Below, in pieces: positions 44,919-59,749 of a DNA stretch of 64,000 nt (the stretch's first letter is position 1; each line of letters begins with the position of its first letter). A program made the translations under genes and the position numbers. The stretch comes from an uncultured Salinicoccus sp. GTDB taxonomy: Bacteria > Bacillota > Bacilli > Staphylococcales > Salinicoccaceae. The notes beneath the pieces are model-generated. The model was not told where the DNA came from, ran no database searches, and saw nothing but the letters and a program-made list of their open reading frames with translations. Location of the stretch: positions 18,585 through 82,584 of the forward strand of contig CANLWV010000010.1 in assembly GCA_947494965.1 (NCBI GenBank). Direction: 5' to 3'.

Positions 44919-45998
44919 ATGTTTGATCAACTTGAAATAATTGAAAATCGCTATGAGATGCTGAATGAGCTGTTGAGCGACCCGGAAGTGGTCAGTGATT
45001 CAGATAAACTGAGAGAGTATTCGAAGGAGCAGAGCGATCTGCAGAAAACCGTCGAAGCATTCAGGGAGTATAAGCAACATAAGGAGACCATTGAAGAGTC
45101 ACGGATGATGATGCAGGAGACGGATGACAAGGAAATGCTTGAAATGCTTAAGGAGGAGATTTCGGATTCCGAAAAGAAGATTCCTGAACTCGAAGACAGA
45201 TTGAAGTTGCTCCTTATTCCAAAAGATCCAAATGACGACAAGAACGTCATCATCGAGATAAGGGGTGCAGCAGGAGGAGACGAAGCGCAGATTTTTGCAG
45301 GCAACCTGTTCAGGATGTATTCACGCTATGCAGAAGAAAACAACTGGAAGATAGAGGTCGTTGAGGCGAATGCCAGTGATCACGGTGGATACAAGGAGAT
45401 CAGTTTCATGATCCAGGGGGATGCAGCATTCTCAAAACTCAAGTTCGAAAATGGCGCGCATCGCGTCCAGCGGGTGCCTGAGACTGAATCTGGTGGCAGA
45501 ATCCACACTTCTACTGCAACTGTTGCTGTATTACCGGAAGTGGAAGATGTCGAAATAGATATCCGCAATGAAGACTTGAAAATAGATACTTATCGTTCAA
45601 GTGGTGCAGGGGGGCAGCACGTCAATACAACTGACTCAGCAGTGCGGATCACCCACCTTCCTACAGGAACGGTAGTGACTTCCCAAGACGAAAAATCACA
45701 GATCAAAAACCGTGAACGAGCCATGAAAGTTCTCAAGGCACGTGTATACGACATGATGCAACGCGAAGCGGAAGCAGAGTATGCAGAAAAACGGAAGAGT
45801 GCAGTCGGTACCGGAGACCGTTCTGAAAGGATACGCACATACAACTATCCACAAAACAGGGTCACAGACCACAGAATAGGACTGACGATCCAGAAGCTTG
45901 ATCAGATTATAGAAGGTAAGCTGGATGAAATCATCGAAGCGCTCACAATCGAAGAACAGACGAGCAAACTGGAAGAATTGAACAATGCCTCCCTATAG
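44919..45998 (+). CDS. prfA: Peptide chain release factor 1
   Basis: A 359-residue RF1 that releases peptides at UAA and UAG. The G-G-Q loop reads [12 protein letters not shown], with the codon-recognition domain around [17 protein letters not shown] lies about 40 bp upstream. Its last 14 nt overlap prmC, whose product methylates the glutamine of this GGQ motif. Confidence 0.97.
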   Translation: MFDQLEIIENRYEMLNELLSDPEVVSDSDKLREYSKEQSDLQKTVEAFREYKQHKETIEESRMMMQETDDKEMLEMLKEEISDSEKKIPELEDRLKLLLIPKDPNDDKNVIIEIRGAAGGDEAQIFAGNLFRMYSRYAEENNWKIEVVEANASDHGGYKEISFMIQGDAAFSKLKFENGAHRVQRVPETESGGRIHTSTATVAVLPEVEDVEIDIRNEDLKIDTYRSSGAGGQHVNTTDSAVRITHLPTGTVVTSQDEKSQIKNRERAMKVLKARVYDMMQREAEAEYAEKRKSAVGTGDRSERIRTYNYPQNRVTDHRIGLTIQKLDQIIEGKLDEIIEALTIEEQTSKLEELNNASL

Positions 45999-46836
45999 TT
46001 ATCGGGATATGGTGAGGGAAGCAGAAGCTTCTCTTATCGCGCATGGTAAAGAACCACGCATAGCCGTTCTTCTGCTAGAGGATCTGCTTTCGATGGACAC
46101 GACGAGTCGACTTGTGGACGGCCATCTCGAAGTGCCGGATGCAGCGCGGGAACTATATCAGCGAGCGTTGGAGAGGGTGGAGCAAGGGGAACCGCACCAA
46201 TATGTCTCGGGGACGGCATGGTTCTACGGCGAGGCGTTCAAAGTGAATGCCCATACGCTGATACCGCGCAATGAAACCGAAGAGCTTGTGGCCCTGGTGC
46301 TCGACAAAGAGAAGGATGATGGGCGCACGATAGTGGATATCGGTTCAGGCACAGGCGCAATCGGAATCACTCTGGGCAAGGCTTGGAAAAAGAATGAAGT
46401 GATTTTAACTGATCTATCGGGCGAAGCCCTGCACGTGGCTGCAGAGAATGCCGAAAGACACGGGGTTAGTCCGCAGATGTTGTCAGGGGACCTCTTTGCT
46501 CCACTCATCGAATGCGATATCAAAGTGGATGCCATCGTCTCAAACCCCCCGTACATCAGTCGATCAGAGCAAAGATATATGGACGACTCAGTAATTCTAC
46601 ACGAACCGGAATTGGCACTCTATGCTGAGGACGACGGACTCGGGCTGTATAAAAAAATGATCCGACAGCTGGCCAGTGTTTTGAAACGGGGCGGGCGCGT
46701 CTATTTCGAAATCGGCTGGCAGCAGGCTGAAGCTTTGAGTCGCTATGTAACGGAATGTTGGCCGGATGCGCAGCCTGAAATTATAAAAGACATAAACGGA
46801 AACGACAGAATACTTCACTTCAGGTGGGAGGGGTAG
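45985..46836 (+). CDS. prmC: Release-factor glutamine N5-methyltransferase
   Basis: A 283-residue SAM-dependent methyltransferase that modifies the GGQ glutamine of release factors. It shows an N-terminal helical domain, motif [11 protein letters not shown] and the catalytic N-P-P-Y. ATG 45985 lies inside the 3' end of prfA, giving coupling of enzyme and substrate. It is 1 bp from the next gene. Confidence 0.95.
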   Translation: MPPYSYRDMVREAEASLIAHGKEPRIAVLLLEDLLSMDTTSRLVDGHLEVPDAARELYQRALERVEQGEPHQYVSGTAWFYGEAFKVNAHTLIPRNETEELVALVLDKEKDDGRTIVDIGSGTGAIGITLGKAWKKNEVILTDLSGEALHVAAENAERHGVSPQMLSGDLFAPLIECDIKVDAIVSNPPYISRSEQRYMDDSVILHEPELALYAEDDGLGLYKKMIRQLASVLKRGGRVYFEIGWQQAEALSRYVTECWPDAQPEIIKDINGNDRILHFRWEG

Positions 46837-46837
46837 T

Positions 46838-47884
46838 ATGGACACAAAAATATGGGAAATTGAAACGGGTCAACTGGATACAGTTGAAACTTCTGAAAAG
46901 ATGGATGAAATAAAGACCGCATTCGAGTATGGGGAAGTGATCGGAATTCCCACAGAAACGGTCTATGGTCTGGCGGGTGATGCACGAAATCCTGAGGCGA
47001 TACAGAAAATATTTGCGGCTAAAAACCGCCCCGGTGACAATCCTCTTATAGTACATATATATGATGTGGCACAATTATCCGAATTCACTGAGCCGCTTGA
47101 TATCAAAGTGGAAACATTGATGGAACATTTTTGGCCAGGGCCGATTTCGTTCATTCTGCCGTTGAAGGGGAATATGCTTGCAAGTAATGCGGTGGCAGAA
47201 CTGGACTCGGTGGCAGTCAGGATGCCAAGCCATCCGGTCGGTCGTGCATTACTTCGTGAAGTCGGTTTTCCTTTGGCTGCCCCAAGTGCGAACTTAAGCG
47301 GAAAACCTTCTCCTACAGATTACAGTCATGTTATCGACGACTTGAACGGCAAAGTTTACGGGGTAGTCGCAAGTGAACCGGCCACCTACGGATTGGAAAG
47401 TACGGTGCTCGATTGCACCAGGTTCCCTTATCGCATCGCACGGCCCGGAAGCATCACCCAGAATGATTTGGAAGGCGTGTTGGAGGAAGTGGTGGGCCGG
47501 CATGAATCGGCCGGCAACCAGCCGATTGCACCAGGTATGAAGTATAAGCACTATGCGCCTCACCAGCCGCTTGTGGTCATCGAAGGTGGGCTTCGCAACA
47601 ATACACATCTACAGATTGAAGAAGGACAAAAAATGGGTGTCATTGCGCCAGAAACAACGAGGGAATATGTGCCCGAAGGCGCGGAGTTCATCAGTCTATG
47701 TTCTACGGAACAGGCCTATCGGGAAGCCGCACGCAACCTGTACGCAGCATTAAGGAAGATGGATAAATCCGATGTGGACATCATATATATTCAAGGCTTC
47801 CCGAAAAATCCCGAGACAGAAGCATTGATGAACCGCATTTATAAAGCGACTGGCAATGAAATAATCAAGGGAGAATCGTCATGA
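46838..47884 (+). CDS. ywlC: L-threonylcarbamoyladenylate synthase (Sua5/YwlC type)
   Basis: A 348-residue two-domain Sua5-type enzyme. The YrdC domain (about 25-215: P-T-E-T-V-Y-G-L-A-G-D, K-N-R-P-G-D-N-P-L, S-A-N-L-S-G) makes threonylcarbamoyl-AMP for the t6A modification of tRNA; a linker (P-G-M-K-Y-K-H-Y-A-P) and a Sua5 domain follow. Its stop overlaps ywlE by 4 nt (ATGA-type), within the prfA-glyA run of genes. Confidence 0.94.
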   Translation: MDTKIWEIETGQLDTVETSEKMDEIKTAFEYGEVIGIPTETVYGLAGDARNPEAIQKIFAAKNRPGDNPLIVHIYDVAQLSEFTEPLDIKVETLMEHFWPGPISFILPLKGNMLASNAVAELDSVAVRMPSHPVGRALLREVGFPLAAPSANLSGKPSPTDYSHVIDDLNGKVYGVVASEPATYGLESTVLDCTRFPYRIARPGSITQNDLEGVLEEVVGRHESAGNQPIAPGMKYKHYAPHQPLVVIEGGLRNNTHLQIEEGQKMGVIAPETTREYVPEGAEFISLCSTEQAYREAARNLYAALRKMDKSDVDIIYIQGFPKNPETEALMNRIYKATGNEIIKGESS

Positions 47885-48294
47885 GGATAATTTTTGTCTG
47901 TACCGGCAACACTTGCAGGAGTCCGATGGCAGAAAGTTATGCAAAGGCCAGATTCAAGGACAAGGATATTGTTTTTGAATCGAGGGGACTGATGGGTGGT
48001 GCTACAGCCATCAATGATCGCTCAGCAGCAATCATCGACCGTGAAAACTTGGAGCGCCCATCTGACCCCAGTCAATTGACGGCGGCAGATACCGCCGATT
48101 CATTGTTGCTTGTCATGACAGCCAGCCATAAAGATGTAGTGGCTAAACAATTTCCAGAAGCAGATGTGCGGATGATTAGCGAATATGCTGGGGAAGGGAT
48201 AGAAGACGTCATGGACCCTTACGGCGGTACGATGGATGATTATGAGGACACTTTTGTACAACTTAAAAAATTCATTGATGAATTTGACTTGTGA
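47881..48294 (+). CDS. ywlE: Protein-arginine phosphatase (YwlE/PtpB)
   Basis: A 137-residue low-molecular-weight phosphatase. The P-loop C-T-G-N-T-C-R-S has Cys7, Arg13 and, decisively, Thr11, the residue that switches specificity from phosphotyrosine to phosphoarginine in YwlE; the general acid is in D-P-Y-G-G. It would counter McsB, which marks proteins for ClpCP degradation. It overlaps ywlC and lies upstream of rpiB. Confidence 0.93.
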   Translation: MRIIFVCTGNTCRSPMAESYAKARFKDKDIVFESRGLMGGATAINDRSAAIIDRENLERPSDPSQLTAADTADSLLLVMTASHKDVVAKQFPEADVRMISEYAGEGIEDVMDPYGGTMDDYEDTFVQLKKFIDEFDL

Positions 48295-48357
48295 TTTGCT
48301 TATGAAGCCTTTTCTCTGTAAGCTTTTATTATATAATGTAAACGAGGTGAACCGTAT

Positions 48358-48786
48358 ATGAAAGTGATTATTGCTTCAGACCATGGCGGTTTCAATCTGA
48401 AACAGTCAATTGTTGCGAAACTTCGTGAAAATAACGTTGATTTTACGGATTTCGGTCCCGATTCCGACGCTTCTGTGGACTATCCGGACTTTGCACGACC
48501 TGTTGCAGAGAAAGTGGCCGCTGGTGAATACGACCGTGGCATCCTGATCTGCGGGACTGGTATCGGCATGAGCATAAGTGCAAACAAAGTCAAAGGCATT
48601 CGCTGTGCTCTGGTCCACGACACATTTTCCGCCCGTGCCACCCGAGCCCATAACAATTCCAATATTCTGGCGATGGGAGAACGTGTCATCGGTCCCGGCC
48701 TTGCAGATGATATCGTAGATGTCTGGCTGGCGACAGAATATGAAGGAGGTAGACATGAACGAAGAGTTTGCAAGATTGAAGAATGA
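48358..48786 (+). CDS. rpiB: Ribose-5-phosphate isomerase B
   Basis: A 142-residue RpiB/LacAB-type isomerase interconverting ribose-5- and ribulose-5-phosphate. It shows A-S-D-H-G-G-F, the catalytic C-G-T-G-I-G-M-S loop and H-N-N-S-N-I-L. The 3' end overlaps ywlG by 32 nt. A TATAAT-like sequence about 20 bp upstream of the start could be an internal promoter. Confidence 0.94.
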   Translation: MKVIIASDHGGFNLKQSIVAKLRENNVDFTDFGPDSDASVDYPDFARPVAEKVAAGEYDRGILICGTGIGMSISANKVKGIRCALVHDTFSARATRAHNNSNILAMGERVIGPGLADDIVDVWLATEYEGGRHERRVCKIEE

Positions 48787-49300
48787 CCTGGACGCATTGG
48801 TTTCACAACTTGAAGCTGTGGACTTTTTCAGAGCAGGGGAAGATGTGTTGATTGGTTGTTCAACATCAGAGGTGATGGGTCACCGCATCGGAGAAAATAG
48901 CTCAGAGGAAGTGGCTGCATTGATATTTGATGTGTTCAGCGAAAAGGCTGGACAACACAATGTCAATCTTATGTTCCAGGGCTGCGAACACATCAACCGT
49001 GCAATTACCATGGAAAGGCACGTCGCCGAAAACAGACGTTACCCGGCTGTCAGTGTCGTGCCTCACCGCTCGGCAGGAGGCAGTCTGAGTGAATATGCCT
49101 ACCATCACTTCGACTCCCCGGCGGTTACTGAACATGTGGCAGCAGATCGGGGCATTGATATCGGCCAGACCCTGATTGGAATGCATATCAAGCCTGTAGC
49201 CGTTCCGCTCAGGGTGGAACAAAAGACGATAGGACAGGCTAACATCACAATCGCCTACTCAAGACCTAAGCTTATTGGAGGTCCACGCGCGCACTATTAA
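48755..49300 (+). CDS. ywlG: YwlG/TIGR01440-family protein
   Basis: A 181-residue conserved protein (DUF436) of unknown function (I-G-C-S-T-S-E-V-x-G-x-x-I-G near residue 35, F-Q-G-C-E-H-I-N-R-A, V-V-P-H-R-S-A-G-G-S). The two cysteine motifs suggest a catalytic or metal role but none is established. ATG 48755 has GAAGGAGGT upstream and lies inside the end of rpiB. It sits between rpiB and glyA, as in Bacillus. Confidence 0.9.
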   Translation: MNEEFARLKNDLDALVSQLEAVDFFRAGEDVLIGCSTSEVMGHRIGENSSEEVAALIFDVFSEKAGQHNVNLMFQGCEHINRAITMERHVAENRRYPAVSVVPHRSAGGSLSEYAYHHFDSPAVTEHVAADRGIDIGQTLIGMHIKPVAVPLRVEQKTIGQANITIAYSRPKLIGGPRAHY

Positions 49301-49323
49301 CCTAATTATTAAGGAGAGAGAAC

Positions 49324-50559
49324 ATGTCACTTATCGAGTCTCAAGATCTTAAACTTTTTGAAGCAATGGAAGATGAGCATAACCGTCAAAAGAATAATAT
49401 TGAACTGATTGCCTCTGAGAATTTTGTGTCAGAAGCGGTAATGGAAGCACAAGGTTCAATACTCACCAATAAATATGCAGAAGGCTACCCCCACAAACGA
49501 TATTATGGCGGGTGTGAATATGTGGATATCGTAGAAGATCTGGCTCGTGAACGTGCGAAGGAACTGTTTGGTGCTGAGCATGCAAACGTACAGCCCCATT
49601 CAGGTTCACAAGCGAACATGGCTGTCTATATGTCTGTTCTAAAACCAGGGGATACTGTGCTTGGCATGAACTTGAATCATGGGGGTCATCTTACGCACGG
49701 CAGCCCTGTGAACTTCAGTGGTAAGCTCTTCAACTTTGAGGAGTACGGTGTGGTAAAAGATGGAGAAGTTTTGGATTACGATGAAGTGCTGGAAAAAGCC
49801 AGAGAGCATGAGCCTAAAATGATCGTGGCTGGAGCGAGTGCCTATGCACAAGAAATCGACTTCAAGAAATTCCGTGAGATAGCTGACGAAGTAGGTGCTT
49901 ATCTGATGGTCGATATGGCACATATCGCCGGGCTTGTCGCAGCTGGACTCCATCAAAACCCGGTGCCATATGCTGATTTTGTCACTTCGACGACCCATAA
50001 GACGTTGAGAGGACCGCGTGGTGGCCTCATACTCACTACAAGCGAACATGCCAAAAAAGTTGATAAATTGATTTTCCCAGGCATCCAGGGAGGGCCACTC
50101 ATGCACATCATCGCTGCTAAAGCAGTAGCTTTTGGTGAGGCGTTGAACCCTGGTTTCAAGGAATATCAAGATCAGGTGCTGAAGAACGCAAAAGCATTGG
50201 CTGCCAGACTGGCTGATGGCGGATTGCGCATCGTTGGCGGCAAAACGGATAATCACCTTGTACTTGTCGATGTCAAAAGCTTTGGTCTTACTGGTAAGCA
50301 AGCAGAAGAAGCGCTTGACGAGATCGGCATTACATGCAATAAGAACACCATTCCGTTCGATGAGGAGTCCCCGTTCGTTACAAGCGGCATCCGTTTGGGT
50401 ACACCAGCGATGACGACACGTGGGTTCAAGGAAGCGGAGATGGAAAAAGTGGCGGATATCATCGTAGAAGCGTTGACAGCGGTCAAAGAAGGCCAGCAGT
50501 TCGAGGAGCTCAGGGAAAGAGTGACCGGACTTACTGATGGTTTCCCACTGCATAAGTAA
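49324..50559 (+). CDS. glyA: Serine hydroxymethyltransferase
   Basis: A 411-residue PLP enzyme converting serine and tetrahydrofolate to glycine and methylene-tetrahydrofolate. It shows H-S-G-S-Q-A-N, the D-M-A-H-I-A-G aspartate and the PLP lysine in [19 protein letters not shown] precedes ATG 49324. It is followed 60 bp later by upp, the usual Firmicutes neighbour. Confidence 0.97.
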   Translation: MSLIESQDLKLFEAMEDEHNRQKNNIELIASENFVSEAVMEAQGSILTNKYAEGYPHKRYYGGCEYVDIVEDLARERAKELFGAEHANVQPHSGSQANMAVYMSVLKPGDTVLGMNLNHGGHLTHGSPVNFSGKLFNFEEYGVVKDGEVLDYDEVLEKAREHEPKMIVAGASAYAQEIDFKKFREIADEVGAYLMVDMAHIAGLVAAGLHQNPVPYADFVTSTTHKTLRGPRGGLILTTSEHAKKVDKLIFPGIQGGPLMHIIAAKAVAFGEALNPGFKEYQDQVLKNAKALAARLADGGLRIVGGKTDNHLVLVDVKSFGLTGKQAEEALDEIGITCNKNTIPFDEESPFVTSGIRLGTPAMTTRGFKEAEMEKVADIIVEALTAVKEGQQFEELRERVTGLTDGFPLHK

Positions 50560-50619
50560 ATCCAAACTGCCGGAGCAAAACATTGTTCCGGCACAATTGA
50601 GAAAAAAAGGAGGAAAAAT

Positions 50620-51249
50620 ATGTCTAAAGTACAAGTAATGGAGCATCCATTAATCCAGCATAAGATGGGGTACATCAGAGATAAAAACACATCCACTAAA
50701 GAGTTCAGAGAACTGGTGGATGAGGTCGGTATGCTGATGGCATATGAAGTGACCCGGGATCTTTCTCTTCAAGACGTTGAAGTGGAAACGCCAGTCACAC
50801 GGACTACAGAGAAGCGGTTGAGTGGAAAAAAACTCGGTATTGTACCAATTCTCCGCGCGGGTCTTGGAATGCAGCAGGGGATATTGAAGTTGATCCCATC
50901 TGCGAGAGTGGGCCATGTCGGCCTATATCGAGATCCGGAGACGTTGGAAGCGATAGAATATTATGCGAAATTCCCTGGTGATATTGAAGAACGGGACATC
51001 TTCGTAATCGATCCGATGCTCGCAACAGGGGCTTCTGCAGTTGAAGCGATTACAGCAGTTAAAAAGCGCGGCGCGACCAAAATTCGGTTCATCTGCCTGG
51101 TGGCCGCTCCTGAAGGTGTGGATGTTTTGAAAGAAGCACACCCGGATGTGGACATCTACATTGCAGCGCTTGATGAAAAGCTCAACGATGCAAGCTACAT
51201 CGTACCGGGACTTGGAGATGCCGGGGACCGGCTGTTCGGTACAAAATAA
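50620..51249 (+). CDS. upp: Uracil phosphoribosyltransferase
   Basis: A 209-residue enzyme that salvages uracil to UMP with PRPP. The PRPP loop reads [10 protein letters not shown], with [10 protein letters not shown] and the uracil-binding C-terminus [18 protein letters not shown] precedes ATG 50620. It is 27 bp ahead of mnaA. Confidence 0.97.
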   Translation: MSKVQVMEHPLIQHKMGYIRDKNTSTKEFRELVDEVGMLMAYEVTRDLSLQDVEVETPVTRTTEKRLSGKKLGIVPILRAGLGMQQGILKLIPSARVGHVGLYRDPETLEAIEYYAKFPGDIEERDIFVIDPMLATGASAVEAITAVKKRGATKIRFICLVAAPEGVDVLKEAHPDVDIYIAALDEKLNDASYIVPGLGDAGDRLFGTK

Positions 51250-51276
51250 AGAAAACAGATCATGAGGAGAAAGAGC

Positions 51277-52410
51277 ATGAAGAAAATTATGACGGTTTTC
51301 GGCACGCGGCCGGAAGCAATCAAAATGGCCCCTCTTGTATTGGCGCTTAAAGATGATCCTGAACTGGAACCGATAGTCGTCGTTACAGCACAGCACAGAG
51401 AAATGCTTGACCAAGTGCTGTCGATCTTCGGCATTACACCTGACTATGATTTGAATATCATGAAACAGGGGCAGACACTCTCTGAGGTGACAGGCCGTGT
51501 CATTACAGGGCTTGAATCAATCATTAAAGAAGCAGAACCAGATATGATGCTCATTCATGGGGATACGACGACGACATTCGCAGGAAGTCTGGCTGCGTTC
51601 TACAGTAAGGTGGATATTGGGCACGTTGAAGCGGGCCTCAGGACCCACAATAAATATTCGCCTTTCCCGGAAGAAATGAACCGACAGATGACAGGTGTCC
51701 TTGCAGACCTTCATTTTTCACCAACAGAAACGTCAAAAAACAATCTGCTTGAGGAAAATAAAAAGCCAGAAACGATTTCAGTCACTGGCAACACCGCTAT
51801 AGATGCGCTGAGGACGACTGTTGACGCCTCATACCAGAGCGACATCATCAGCAAGCACAAAGACAAAAAGGTCATCCTGCTCACTGCGCATAGGAGAGAA
51901 AACATCGGTACACCGATGGAGAATATCTTCAGTGCAGTCAGGGACATCGTAGAGACGTTTGAAGATGTTACAGTGGTATATCCAATGCATAAAAATCCTA
52001 AGGTGAGGACCATAGCAGATAAGTACCTCTCAGGCCATGATCGTATTGAACTGATTGAACCGCTGGACGTGGTCGATTTCCATAACTTTGCAGCAAACAG
52101 TCATATCATACTGACGGATTCTGGAGGCGTTCAGGAAGAGGCGCCATCACTACAAAAACCAGTGTTGGTGTTGCGTGATACCACAGAGCGTCCCGAAGGC
52201 ATAGAAGCAGGGACTCTAAAGCTGGCTGGTACGGAAAAGGAAGACGTCTACAGACTGGTCAATGAGCTTCTTACGGATGAGGAAGTGTACAAAAAGATGG
52301 CTCAGGCCAACAATCCGTATGGGGACGGTCGGGCTTCTTTAAGAATCTGCGAAAACATCAAGTACTACTACGGCATCCTCAATGAAAAACCAGAGAGTTT
52401 CAAAGCATGA
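51277..52410 (+). CDS. mnaA: UDP-N-acetylglucosamine 2-epimerase
   Basis: A 377-residue non-hydrolysing epimerase that makes UDP-ManNAc for teichoic acid linkage units or capsule. It shows G-T-R-P-E-A-I-K-M-A-P, H-G-D-T-T-T, H-V-E-A-G-L-R-T and the late D-S-G-G-V-Q-E-E. ATG 51277 is preferred (GAGGAG upstream) over the frame from 51262. It lies between upp and the atp operon, as in S. aureus. Confidence 0.94.
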   Translation: MKKIMTVFGTRPEAIKMAPLVLALKDDPELEPIVVVTAQHREMLDQVLSIFGITPDYDLNIMKQGQTLSEVTGRVITGLESIIKEAEPDMMLIHGDTTTTFAGSLAAFYSKVDIGHVEAGLRTHNKYSPFPEEMNRQMTGVLADLHFSPTETSKNNLLEENKKPETISVTGNTAIDALRTTVDASYQSDIISKHKDKKVILLTAHRRENIGTPMENIFSAVRDIVETFEDVTVVYPMHKNPKVRTIADKYLSGHDRIELIEPLDVVDFHNFAANSHIILTDSGGVQEEAPSLQKPVLVLRDTTERPEGIEAGTLKLAGTEKEDVYRLVNELLTDEEVYKKMAQANNPYGDGRASLRICENIKYYYGILNEKPESFKA

Positions 52411-52560
52411 CCAATTATGTCTATAATATGTCAGAATCAAACTGAAATTAAATTAATATGTCCATAATATTGACATAAAAAAAGCACTCCTATATCATTA
52501 CAAGAGTAATGTAACGGTTTACAACGAAAGCCGTATAATACACTAGGAGACAGTGTTAAA
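52411..52560 (+). promoter_or_regulatory. Promoter and leader region of the atp operon
   Basis: Contains a near-identical direct repeat (TATGTC-Y-ATAATAT at 52416-52429 and 52457-52470), the second being part of a TATGTC...GACATA inverted repeat, and a TATAAT (52535-52540) as the likely -10 ahead of the TTG start of atpI. No terminator of mnaA is obvious, so some read-through from upp-mnaA may occur. Confidence 0.45.
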
Positions 52561-53662
<1,102 letters not shown>

Positions 53663-53697
53663 TATAAAAATTAAATTTTACTTTCAAAATATTTTAG

Positions 53698-53931
<234 letters not shown>

Positions 53932-53945
53932 GAACCGTTACATCT

Positions 53946-53972
53946 GGCGAAGTCTTCTTTTAAGATTTCGCC
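53946..53972 (+). other. Hairpin between atpE and atpF
   Basis: GGCGAA-G-TCTT pairs with AAGA-T-TTCGCC around a CTTTT loop, leaving one internal mismatch, and is followed by a short GTCTTATTAT. It lies within the operon's largest gap. It could act as a weak attenuator or as a 3' stabiliser of the atpE message, matching the need for about ten c subunits per complex. Confidence 0.6.
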
Positions 53973-54029
53973 GTCTTATTATGTAGATTGTAAAATAGAT
54001 TGAAACTCTCGCGAAAGGAGTGTACATAA

Positions 54030-54545
54030 GTGGAATTTCTTATTTTAGGGGCTACGGAGACGATCCCATCAGCAATTGGGAGCAGTTTGGTACAGCTTGT
54101 AACTTTCCTCGTACTTCTTGGCGCACTTTCATACTTTGTCTGGAAGCCGTTGAAGAAAGTGATGGATGAACGGGAGCAGCTGATCCATTCGGAGATAGAT
54201 GAGGCTGAACAGCGCAGAATGGATGCTGTCAAACTCAAAGAAGAAAATGAAGCTGTGCTCAGAGAGACACAGACTGAGATTTCAGCAATGATGGATAATG
54301 CTAAAAACCAGGCCAAAAAAGAGCAGGAAGCAATTATCCACGATGCGAATACGCGTGCGAATCAGATGATGGAGACAGCTAAGGCGGATATTGAGAGAGA
54401 AAAAGAAAAAGCAATCCGCGACATCAATGATCAGGTCGGCGAAATTTCCGTCCTGATTGCAGAGAAGATGATTGCTAAAGAAATCAATCAAGATGATCAA
54501 AAAGATCTGGTTGAAAGATACCTTCAGGAAGCAGGGGGTAAATAA
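54030..54545 (+). CDS. atpF: ATP synthase subunit b
   Basis: A 171-residue peripheral stalk subunit with one N-terminal membrane helix (about 17-37) and a long charged coiled coil. It starts at GTG 54030 with AAGGAG 9 nt upstream. The stop overlaps atpH by one base (TAATG). Confidence 0.94.
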   Translation: MEFLILGATETIPSAIGSSLVQLVTFLVLLGALSYFVWKPLKKVMDEREQLIHSEIDEAEQRRMDAVKLKEENEAVLRETQTEISAMMDNAKNQAKKEQEAIIHDANTRANQMMETAKADIEREKEKAIRDINDQVGEISVLIAEKMIAKEINQDDQKDLVERYLQEAGGK

Positions 54546-55087
54546 TGTCCAGCTCAGCACAGAAATACTCTGAGGCGCTGTTCAGTGCAGTCGAAGAATC
54601 GGGACAGCTTGAAGCAGCCCGCAGGGATTTTGATGAAGTGATGAAAGCTTTCAAGAGCACTCCTTTATTCATGAAGTTCGCGGAAAACCCGCGCATCCCG
54701 AGGAATAAGAAAAGGGAAGTCCTTAAAGAAGCATTCAATGATGTTGTCGAACCTTTGCGCAACGCATTGCTCATTCTCTCGGATCGCAATAAATTAACTG
54801 AAGTGGCATCTGTCTACAATTCCTTCATCGATAGATATAACCGTCATCATAATCAGGAGAATGTTGTGATCGAGTCCGTCTACCCACTCTCTTCAGAAGA
54901 GATAGAAAGCATTGGAAAAGTCTTTGTCAAAAGAACAGGTCTTTCTAAACTGCTTATCGAAAATGAAGTGAATGAAGAACTGATCGGCGGAATACGGGTG
55001 TTCATCGGAACAAAAGTATATGATGGCTCATTGAATACTAAACTGTCGGATTTGAGAAGCAAATTAAGAGAAAGTACTAATAGCTAA
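54545..55087 (+). CDS. atpH: ATP synthase subunit delta
   Basis: A 180-residue stalk subunit linking F1 to b. It has the N-terminal helical bundle (S-A-Q-K-Y-S-E-A-L-F-S-A-V-E) and C-terminal G-G-I-R-V-F-I-G-T-K-V-Y-D-G-S. It is coupled to atpF by a TAATG overlap. Confidence 0.94.
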   Translation: MSSSAQKYSEALFSAVEESGQLEAARRDFDEVMKAFKSTPLFMKFAENPRIPRNKKREVLKEAFNDVVEPLRNALLILSDRNKLTEVASVYNSFIDRYNRHHNQENVVIESVYPLSSEEIESIGKVFVKRTGLSKLLIENEVNEELIGGIRVFIGTKVYDGSLNTKLSDLRSKLRESTNS

Positions 55088-55098
55088 TTAAGGAGTGA

Positions 55099-56613
<1,515 letters not shown>

Positions 56614-56633
56614 GAATTGTGAATATAGAATAA

Positions 56634-58959
<2,326 letters not shown>

Positions 58960-58977
58960 AATCGGGAGGGTTAGCAA

Positions 58978-59385
58978 ATGAGTACAATTGCACTGGATGT
59001 AGTTACACCAAACGGCTCGGTTTTCAGTGAGGAAGACTGTGACATCATTATACTCCAGACTAAACAGGGTGAGCTCGGTGTCATGGCCGGCCACGTCCCG
59101 ACGGTTGCTGCACTCAAGATTGGCAGTCTGCGTGCGAAGATAGGCGGCCAGTATGAATATATGGCTGTAACGGAAGGCTTTGTAGAAATCCGTTCTGAAA
59201 AAGTGACGGTTCTTGTGCAGGCGGGTGAGTTTGCTCAAGACATCGATACAGACCGTGCGATCGCTGCAAGAGATCGTGCCGAAGCACTCCTTCAGCAGTC
59301 ACAGGATGAAAAAGTCGATAGATATCGTGCTGAACTTGCGTTGAATCGCGCAATCAATCGATTGGATGTATCAAAACATAAGTAA
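58978..59385 (+). CDS. atpC: ATP synthase subunit epsilon
   Basis: A 135-residue subunit with an N-terminal beta-sandwich (V-V-T-P-N-G-S-V-F, G-E-L-G-V-M-A-G-H-V-P) and a C-terminal helical hairpin that inhibits hydrolysis by F1. Last gene of the operon, followed at once by a terminator. Confidence 0.96.
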   Translation: MSTIALDVVTPNGSVFSEEDCDIIILQTKQGELGVMAGHVPTVAALKIGSLRAKIGGQYEYMAVTEGFVEIRSEKVTVLVQAGEFAQDIDTDRAIAARDRAEALLQQSQDEKVDRYRAELALNRAINRLDVSKHK

Positions 59386-59392
59386 GGATTCT

Positions 59393-59419
59393 GCCCGGGC
59401 TCTGGCCCGGGCTTTTTTT
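59393..59419 (+). terminator. Terminator of the atp operon
   Basis: GCCCGGGC (59393-59400), TCTG loop, GCCCGGGC (59405-59412) and T7. Each arm is itself palindromic. Confidence 0.92.
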
Positions 59420-59432
59420 AAGGGTGATTATA

Positions 59433-59660
59433 ATGTTATTTTCCCAGCTAGCATTCATGCATATCGTATTGCACTTGTTGTGCGTAATCTTTGCCTTTTG
59501 GGTACTTGGCGCTCTGAACATAGATGGGTGGTTCAAAAAAGCGGAGACAGGCCGAATAAGATTGTTCTTTATATTATTGGCAGTTCTTTTAGGAAGTGGC
59601 TTGAGCAACTTTATAATGGACTTCTTCAGACTGGTCCAGGAAGCGGCACTGTTGTTTTGA
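59433..59660 (+). CDS. ywzB: DUF1146 membrane protein (YwzB)
   Basis: A 75-residue, two-helix protein (H-I-V-L-H-L-L-C-V-I-F-A-F-W-V-L and L-L-A-V-L-L-G-S-G-L-S-N-F-I). The family sits between atpC and murA in Bacillales but has no known function. ATG 59433 with AAGGGTG upstream is preferred over the frame from 59424. Confidence 0.88.
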   Translation: MLFSQLAFMHIVLHLLCVIFAFWVLGALNIDGWFKKAETGRIRLFFILLAVLLGSGLSNFIMDFFRLVQEAALLF

Positions 59661-59749
59661 CATTTAATTTGCAAACGTGTTTATACATCTCTAAAATAGT
59701 GAATAGTATACGAAGTATTAAATGGTAAGTAAAATATGGAGTGAATAAA

